Of a stretch of DNA of 9,691 bases, positions 5,308 to 9,691 are shown in pieces. How positions within the stretch are numbered: position 1 is the first letter of the stretch; every line of letters starts with the position of its first letter. The notes beneath the pieces are model-generated. The model did not search any database and had not been told where the DNA came from. It worked only from the letters and a program-made list of their open reading frames with translations. The translations under genes and the position numbers were made by a program. The stretch is taken from NCBI GenBank assembly GCA_027065635.1, contig JAMONQ010000103.1, positions 1 through 9,691 on the forward strand, written 5' to 3'. This DNA is from Campylobacterales bacterium (GTDB lineage: Bacteria; Campylobacterota; Campylobacteria; Campylobacterales; Hydrogenimonadaceae).

Positions 5308-5825
5308 TTTCTTTTCATCTCCCTGATCATTATCCGCTCTCTTGCCGTAACGTAACTGTTCCACTCTTTGATATCACGCTCATGCATACGTACGATTCTT
5401 GCAAGCTGACGGTCTGTCGCTTCAAACCAAACGGCGACATCCCTTTTGGGAAATACGGGCATGGCTATGCGACCGTAGTAGAGCTTTTTTGGTTCCAGCA
5501 AAGGCTCGGAAAGCTTGAAATGTTCAAAGCCTATCGACTCTATATGACCGCTGAAGGAGAGTTCGATTCTTTGCGGCTCCTCGTTTTTGACTATCTGTGT
5601 CAGCTGATCCACCTTTCGGTGCAACTCCACAAGCAGATTCAGAAGAACTGGATCCGTATCGCGTGTCTCCCCGCGCGCCTTCGCGATTTTCAGCCACTGG
5701 CCTATCGGATCCTCATCCGTTTCACTGAGTCGCTGATACTCCCTTTCGAACTCATCGGAATTTCTCTCTCCAAGATCGAAGTCGATCTCGAGCGGCGCGG
5801 TAACGAGCCTGACTCCTCCGCTCAC
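5304..5825 (-). CDS. PilZ-like domain protein, probable
   Basis: 173 residues. It starts at a GTG that overlaps the ubiA stop codon (GTGA), with AGGAG 6 nt upstream inside the ubiA end. Residues 1-80 are acidic and largely helical, with a leucine-rich helix at 60-80. Residues 86-135 look like a beta domain: RIELSFSGHIESIGF (86-100) resembles the [DN]xSxxG turn of PilZ, with Glu in the first position, followed by the strand GRIAMPVFPKRDVAVWFEA (118-136). A charged C-terminal helix ends in TARERIMIREMKRK. PilZ domains bind cyclic di-GMP through RxxxR and [DN]xSxxG motifs. The RxxxR motif is not evident, so nucleotide binding is doubtful. It is translationally coupled to ubiA before it and to the coiled-coil protein after it. 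Confidence 0.6.
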   Translation of the reverse strand: MSGGVRLVTAPLEIDFDLGERNSDEFEREYQRLSETDEDPIGQWLKIAKARGETRDTDPVLLNLLVELHRKVDQLTQIVKNEEPQRIELSFSGHIESIGFEHFKLSEPLLEPKKLYYGRIAMPVFPKRDVAVWFEATDRQLARIVRMHERDIKEWNSYVTARERIMIREMKRK

Positions 5826-6679
5826 GCGAAACTCCTGTCGATAACGATAAGAAGCAAAAAGACAAATCCGAGGTATCCGTTTACCGTAAAGAAGGCTCGA
5901 TCAATTTTGCTGAAATCTCTGTTTACAAGTCTATGCTCATATGAAAGCATCGAGGCGGCAGCCGCGACGGCCAGCCAGGCGAAAAAACCAAGTCCCGCCA
6001 TCGCGGTGAAAAAGATCCAGAAAAGGATTGCCAGAGAGTGGAAAATTCTTGCAAGAAGCATCGTACAATCGCTACCGTATCTTGAAGGAATCGAAAAGAG
6101 TCCTGCCTTCTTGTCGAACTCCATATCCTGCAAAGAGTAGAGCAGATCGAAGCCGGCTACCCAGAAGGTTACGCCGAGCGCAAGCATCAAAGACCATAGA
6201 GGGATAGCCCCTTCTACCGCGACCACACCGGCTATCGGAGCGAGCCCCAAAGAGATGCCGAGCACGACATGCGCCATGGAGGAGAAGCGCTTAAAGTATG
6301 AGTATCCGCCCAAAACGACCAAAATCGGAAACGATAGCAAAAAGGCCAAGGTATTGATGGCGTATGCGGTAGCAATGAAAACGAGTGCATTAAGCACAAT
6401 AAGAAATCGCATCTGGGCGGTAGAGAATCTGCCGTCGACACTGGGGCGGTTTTTCGTGCGGGGATTGAGGGCGTCTATATCCCTGTCGAGATATCTGTTA
6501 ACGAGCATGGCGAAGTTTCTCGCACTTACCGCGGCCAATATTCCCAGCAGAAGCAGCCGCCAGCCAAACCATCCGTCTGCCGAGACTATCATCGCTATGA
6601 AAATGAAGGGAAGAGAAAATACCGAGTGCTGAAACATTATAAGTTCGTTAAAATCCCTGTACCACCTGCGAATCGACAA
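5822..6679 (-). CDS. mqnP: UbiA-family prenyltransferase (menaquinone pathway, MqnP type)
   Basis: 285 residues. The start is TTG at 6679 with AAGGG 7 nt upstream; the first internal ATG (residue 15) would remove part of the conserved N-terminus. It is an integral membrane protein with about eight or nine hydrophobic helices. The two Asp-rich motifs that bind Mg2+ and prenyl diphosphate are intact: NRYLDRDID (61-69, with N61, D65, D69) and DLLYSLQDMEFD (178-189, with D185 and D189). The family transfers a polyprenyl chain to an aromatic acid. Campylobacterota make menaquinone through the futalosine route, in which the UbiA homologue MqnP does this step, so I infer that role. Annotation as ubiA (4-hydroxybenzoate polyprenyltransferase) would be equally common. 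First gene of a coupled minus-strand set; its stop overlaps the next start by 4 nt. Confidence 0.85.
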   Translation of the reverse strand: MSIRRWYRDFNELIMFQHSVFSLPFIFIAMIVSADGWFGWRLLLLGILAAVSARNFAMLVNRYLDRDIDALNPRTKNRPSVDGRFSTAQMRFLIVLNALVFIATAYAINTLAFLLSFPILVVLGGYSYFKRFSSMAHVVLGISLGLAPIAGVVAVEGAIPLWSLMLALGVTFWVAGFDLLYSLQDMEFDKKAGLFSIPSRYGSDCTMLLARIFHSLAILFWIFFTAMAGLGFFAWLAVAAAASMLSYEHRLVNRDFSKIDRAFFTVNGYLGFVFLLLIVIDRSFA

Positions 6680-6774
6680 CTTAACACCCTTTTTTGGTTT
6701 GAAACATCCGGAAAATCTTCATAAACAATGCTATTTTTCAAGATTTGCTACAAGATTTTATCATAAACTTGATG

Positions 6775-6787
6775 TATAATTCCTTCA
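6775..6787 (+). promoter_or_regulatory. -10 box of miaA giving a leaderless transcript
   Basis: A perfect TATAAT at 6775-6780 ends 6 nt before the ATG at 6787, so the expected +1 is the A of the start codon. No Shine-Dalgarno sequence precedes either this ATG or the in-frame ATG at 6772. No good -35 is present at 17 bp. The 107-bp interval between ubiA and miaA also has to carry the ubiA promoter, which I could not place. Confidence 0.5.
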
Positions 6788-7683
6788 TGAAAACCGTTGC
6801 CATTCTCGGCCCCACAGCATCGGGCAAGACAGACCTCGCGATAGATCTGGCAAAGGAGTCCGGTGCCTACATACTCTCTTTGGACTCTCTTAGTGTCTAC
6901 AAAGAGATCGATATAGCCTCCGCAAAACCTTCGCTAAGCCAAAGAGAAGAGGCAAGGCACTTCGGCATAGACGAAATAGAGGTAAATTCCCGCTTCAACG
7001 TAGGTATCTTTATAGATATTTTCAAAACGGCATCTACCGCCGCAAAAAAAGAGGATCGACCTCTTATAATAGTCGGAGGAACAGGATTTTACCTGAAGGT
7101 TCTTCTCGAGGGGATATCCGATCTGCCGCCGCTGACGCAAGAGGCGGCGGATAGAGTTTCGCAGCTTCTGAAAGATCCCGTCAAGGCGTATGAAGCTCTC
7201 AAAAAGATAGATAGTGTATATGCCGATTCTATATCCGGTTCTGACAGGTACAGAATAGAAAAGGGACTGCAGATATACTTTTCCACAAGCGAACCGCCGT
7301 CGATATATTTCAGAAACAATCCGCCAAAACCGCTGCTCGATTCCGTCGCTCTCTACGAGATAGCCATCGACAAAGAGAGGCTGATTGAACGGATAGAAGC
7401 CAGAACGGCCAAAATGTTCTCGGACGGTCTGGTAGACGAAGTCGCAAATCTCGAATACCGCTACGGAAGAGAGCCCAATCCGATGAAAGCGATCGGCATA
7501 AGAGAGGTTCTGGAATACTTTGACGCAAAGATGAGCCTCGAGGAGACAAAAAAGAGAGTAGCCATACATACAAGACAGTTGGCAAAAAGACAGCGGATAT
7601 TCAACAAAACCCAGTTTCCGCCCCACCCTCTGCTTGACAAAGAGAAACTCTTCGGCGAGGCTATGAAACTACTCAATCGGTAG
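6787..7683 (+). CDS. miaA: tRNA dimethylallyltransferase
   Basis: 298 residues. MiaA attaches a dimethylallyl group to N6 of A37 in tRNAs reading UNN codons, improving decoding. The P-loop GPTASGKT is at residues 8-15. The sequence D-S-L-S-V-Y (33-38) is the family's D-S-x-Q-x-Y substrate site with Ser in place of Gln. GGTGFYLKVLLEG, KAIGIREVLEY and RQLAKRQRIF near the C-terminus are standard family blocks. Length is normal (about 290-315). I chose the ATG at 6787 because family members begin just before this P-loop; in-frame extension to 6745 would add 14 unrelated residues and run through the -10 box. It is divergent from ubiA and its last 15 nt overlap the convergent TPR gene. Confidence 0.95.
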   Translation: MKTVAILGPTASGKTDLAIDLAKESGAYILSLDSLSVYKEIDIASAKPSLSQREEARHFGIDEIEVNSRFNVGIFIDIFKTASTAAKKEDRPLIIVGGTGFYLKVLLEGISDLPPLTQEAADRVSQLLKDPVKAYEALKKIDSVYADSISGSDRYRIEKGLQIYFSTSEPPSIYFRNNPPKPLLDSVALYEIAIDKERLIERIEARTAKMFSDGLVDEVANLEYRYGREPNPMKAIGIREVLEYFDAKMSLEETKKRVAIHTRQLAKRQRIFNKTQFPPHPLLDKEKLFGEAMKLLNR

Positions 7684-9691
7684 TGCATCCTTGCACAAGC
7701 CGCTCCACGCTCCGCCGTCATCTATTTCGGCGCACTCTCGAAAGCTTGTTTCGGCTCTTTTGTTTCTGCCCAGACTTTCATACAAGGATGCCAGTTCGTA
7801 CAGCCAGCGAGCACGCGTTTTGCCTCTTAGCTCAAGACTTTTCATCTCTTCGGCATACTTCAGCGCCTCTTCGAATTTTCCCTCTTTTCTGAGTATTCGT
7901 ATAAGCTCGAATTCGGCCCAGGGCGAGTATGGATGACTTTTGAGTCTGTTCTGAAGCTCTACAAGACTCTTTAGCATCCATTTTTGCTGAAGCCTGTCTC
8001 CATTCTCTTTAGCGGCATCGTATCCCATTCGAAAAACTTCAGCCATTCGCATCTTGTCGGAATACTTCCTGGACATCTTTTTTATCAGGGATATCTCATC
8101 CGAATATCTGCCGTTTGCATGAAAGATCGCAACCAAATCCCAATCGAGTGTAGAGCAGCGATCATGTTCGCTATTCGTGCCGAGCGCCTCAAGCTCGCTC
8201 GCAGCCTTAAAAGCTTCCTGATAGCGCTGGGAAAGGGTCAAAAGGTGTACGGTTTTACAGAGCCATTCGATTCGTTTACTCATGGCCGGATCCTGGATAT
8301 GCCTTCTGGCTATCTTCAAAGCCTCGTCATAGCGGGCATATTTCATATAGCAGCCGTACAGGAAGTCATCATACTTTTCATCCGGCTCTATACTGTACTC
8401 TTCGACCATTTCGACACCGTTTTTGCAGTCGCCCTCCTTTGCAGCCTCTTCAAAAACTCCGAAAGCCGCATCTCTTATCGCACTTTCGGCGGTCGACTTT
8501 ATTTGCGGATCCTCTATCTGCTCAACCTCGGCAGCAAGCTGCAGTACCTCTTTGTATCTTTTTTGGGAAAGAAGAATTTTCAGCTTTGCCGCAAGGGCCT
8601 TGAATGCGATATTCTCACCGCTATACTCATCTATGAGGGTATCGAATTTTTCAAGCGCTCTCGTAACATTGGTATCCGAATCCGCGACGAAAAGTTCATC
8701 GAGGCTCTTTTTCGCATCGTCGCTGAATTCACCGTAGGCGAACTCGTCGAGATATCTTTCGTACCACTCGATCGCATTTTTGATGTCACCTTTTTCGTCA
8801 TACATCTGCGCAATTTCGAAAAGTATCTTTTCGTATAGGTCATCGAGTTTTTTCAATCTCTTCAAAATGGCACGATCGATCTCTACCGCAAGGTCATAAA
8901 CCTTGTTCGCCGCAAGCTGTGTTGCTATTCGATGCGCATCATCCTTGTCCTTCAGAATGAACTGCGGGTTTTTATCCCAAATCTTTTTCAGATAGCTGAC
9001 GGCATCCTCGACCTTTCCGCGATCGAGATAACGAATCGCGAGCTTGTATGCGGCAAGAGATGCGACATCCAGATCCTTGGCACTGTAATACGCTTCGAGA
9101 TACCTTTTTATCGCCTCTTTTGGTTTACCGTTTATATAGAGCTGATCTCCCAGATAGATCATACCGAGATTGGCGAATCGGCTACCTTTGTGTTCACTTA
9201 TAAGCCGGTCGAAAAAGTAGTTCGCATCACTCTCGAATCCGGTAGCGCTATATACCCTGGCGAGAATCAGAAGCACTTCAGGCAGGTACTCGTCTGATGT
9301 GTAGCGCTTGATGAATGTCTTGCCAAGCTTTATGATCTGATCGGCATGCTCTTTCATATCCTCCTTCGCAAGAGCCTTTATCCTGTAGCGAAGAAAGTCG
9401 CTGCCGAATATCGAATCCGGAAACTCCTCTTGCGCCTCCGTAGCGAGCTCATACGCTCTTTTGTACTTTCTGGAGTCAAGCGCCCTCTTTACCGCCATGA
9501 ATCTCTCTACATCCCTATTGCTTTTCATAAAGACCGGGTCGCCGTTTATATCGACCGCACCTATCGTAGGTATGGCATAGTCGCGAAGATCGATAGGAAA
9601 GTTTATAGAGTCTTCGAAGTGCTGTTTTCGCTTGAGATACGGCGGATCGTTCTCATACCCGAGTATCATCCAGTGGGCGGAACGATCAATC
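7669..9691 (-). CDS. pflA: TPR-repeat protein, probable flagellar disk protein PflA (5' end missing)
   Basis: 673 residues are visible and the frame is still open at the right edge: seven codons precede the ATG at 9669, so that ATG is probably internal. The text IGAVDINGDPVFMKSNRDVERFMAVKRAL near the visible N-terminus is followed by a long helical solenoid of TPR-type pairs with A-x-x-x-Y/F patterns (for example AIKRYLEAYYSA, AVSYLKKIWDKNP, AIEWYERYLDEF, ALKYAEEM). C. jejuni PflA is about 790 residues, with an N-terminal secretion signal and beta domain before the TPR part; about 115 missing residues here would fit that length. PflA binds PflB in the periplasmic medial disk of the Campylobacterota flagellar motor and is needed for rotation. 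The identification comes from architecture and remembered sequence flavour. A generic periplasmic TPR protein is the alternative. Confidence 0.75.
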   Translation of the reverse strand, partial: IDRSAHWMILGYENDPPYLKRKQHFEDSINFPIDLRDYAIPTIGAVDINGDPVFMKSNRDVERFMAVKRALDSRKYKRAYELATEAQEEFPDSIFGSDFLRYRIKALAKEDMKEHADQIIKLGKTFIKRYTSDEYLPEVLLILARVYSATGFESDANYFFDRLISEHKGSRFANLGMIYLGDQLYINGKPKEAIKRYLEAYYSAKDLDVASLAAYKLAIRYLDRGKVEDAVSYLKKIWDKNPQFILKDKDDAHRIATQLAANKVYDLAVEIDRAILKRLKKLDDLYEKILFEIAQMYDEKGDIKNAIEWYERYLDEFAYGEFSDDAKKSLDELFVADSDTNVTRALEKFDTLIDEYSGENIAFKALAAKLKILLSQKRYKEVLQLAAEVEQIEDPQIKSTAESAIRDAAFGVFEEAAKEGDCKNGVEMVEEYSIEPDEKYDDFLYGCYMKYARYDEALKIARRHIQDPAMSKRIEWLCKTVHLLTLSQRYQEAFKAASELEALGTNSEHDRCSTLDWDLVAIFHANGRYSDEISLIKKMSRKYSDKMRMAEVFRMGYDAAKENGDRLQQKWMLKSLVELQNRLKSHPYSPWAEFELIRILRKEGKFEEALKYAEEMKSLELRGKTRARWLYELASLYESLGRNKRAETSFRECAEIDDGGAWSGLCKDALPIE

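Noticed and set aside
4798..5364. Longer start (5364) for the coiled-coil protein
   Set aside because: It would overlap the upstream gene by 61 bp and add a charged stretch before the membrane helix; the GTG in the GTGA overlap fits better.
5382..6140. 252-codon plus-strand frame across the PilZ-like and ubiA genes
   Set aside because: Antisense to two coupled, recognisable genes, and its translation matches no family pattern.
6745..7683. Longer start (6745, TTG) for miaA
   Set aside because: The extra 14 residues have no counterpart in MiaA and run through the perfect -10 box; no ribosome binding site supports it.
7984..8838. 284-codon plus-strand frame opposite the TPR gene
   Set aside because: Antisense to the continuous TPR frame; its composition reflects reversed Glu/Lys-rich codons.

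Overview
The window looks like a piece of a Campylobacterota (epsilonproteobacterial) chromosome, probably a free-living chemolithotrophic lineage rather than a host-adapted Campylobacter or Helicobacter. The evidence is an alginate-export-type porin, a long TPR protein resembling the flagellar disk protein PflA, a UbiA-family prenyltransferase of the kind used for menaquinone in this phylum, and small lineage-restricted proteins. This assignment rests on recognising protein families by eye. Base composition looks even, and I see no insertion sequence, prophage or CRISPR array.

Left part, plus strand (1-3801). The window opens inside prfB (release factor 2). Next comes a solitary HipA-like kinase with its own N-terminal helix-turn-helix region and no hipB neighbour; a 21-bp-spaced inverted repeat overlaps its candidate -35 box. 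A 272-bp regulatory region follows. It holds a 10-bp direct repeat, a perfect FNR/CRP-family box placed exactly at -41.5 from a candidate start site, and a large stem-loop covering most of the 5' leader of the porin gene. The porin ends at a GC-rich terminator region, and a 71-residue four-cysteine protein follows with its own promoter.

Middle, minus strand (6679 down to 3831). A tightly coupled gene set reads ubiA/mqnP, a PilZ-like protein, a membrane-anchored coiled-coil protein resembling DUF6115, and a divergent family-1-like uracil-DNA glycosylase. The first two junctions are GTGA start/stop overlaps. Downstream lies tRNA-Arg with anticodon GCG, which has its own sigma70-type promoter.

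Right part (6787-9691). miaA is divergent from ubiA and may be transcribed without a leader, because its -10 box puts the start site on the A of the ATG. miaA converges on, and overlaps by 15 nt, a minus-strand TPR protein that runs off the right edge and is most likely PflA.

Most genes are housekeeping. The most unusual elements are the HTH-HipA fusion with its operator-like repeat, the layered control region of the porin, and the uncommon uracil-DNA glycosylase. I found no complete new multi-gene defence or metabolic system.
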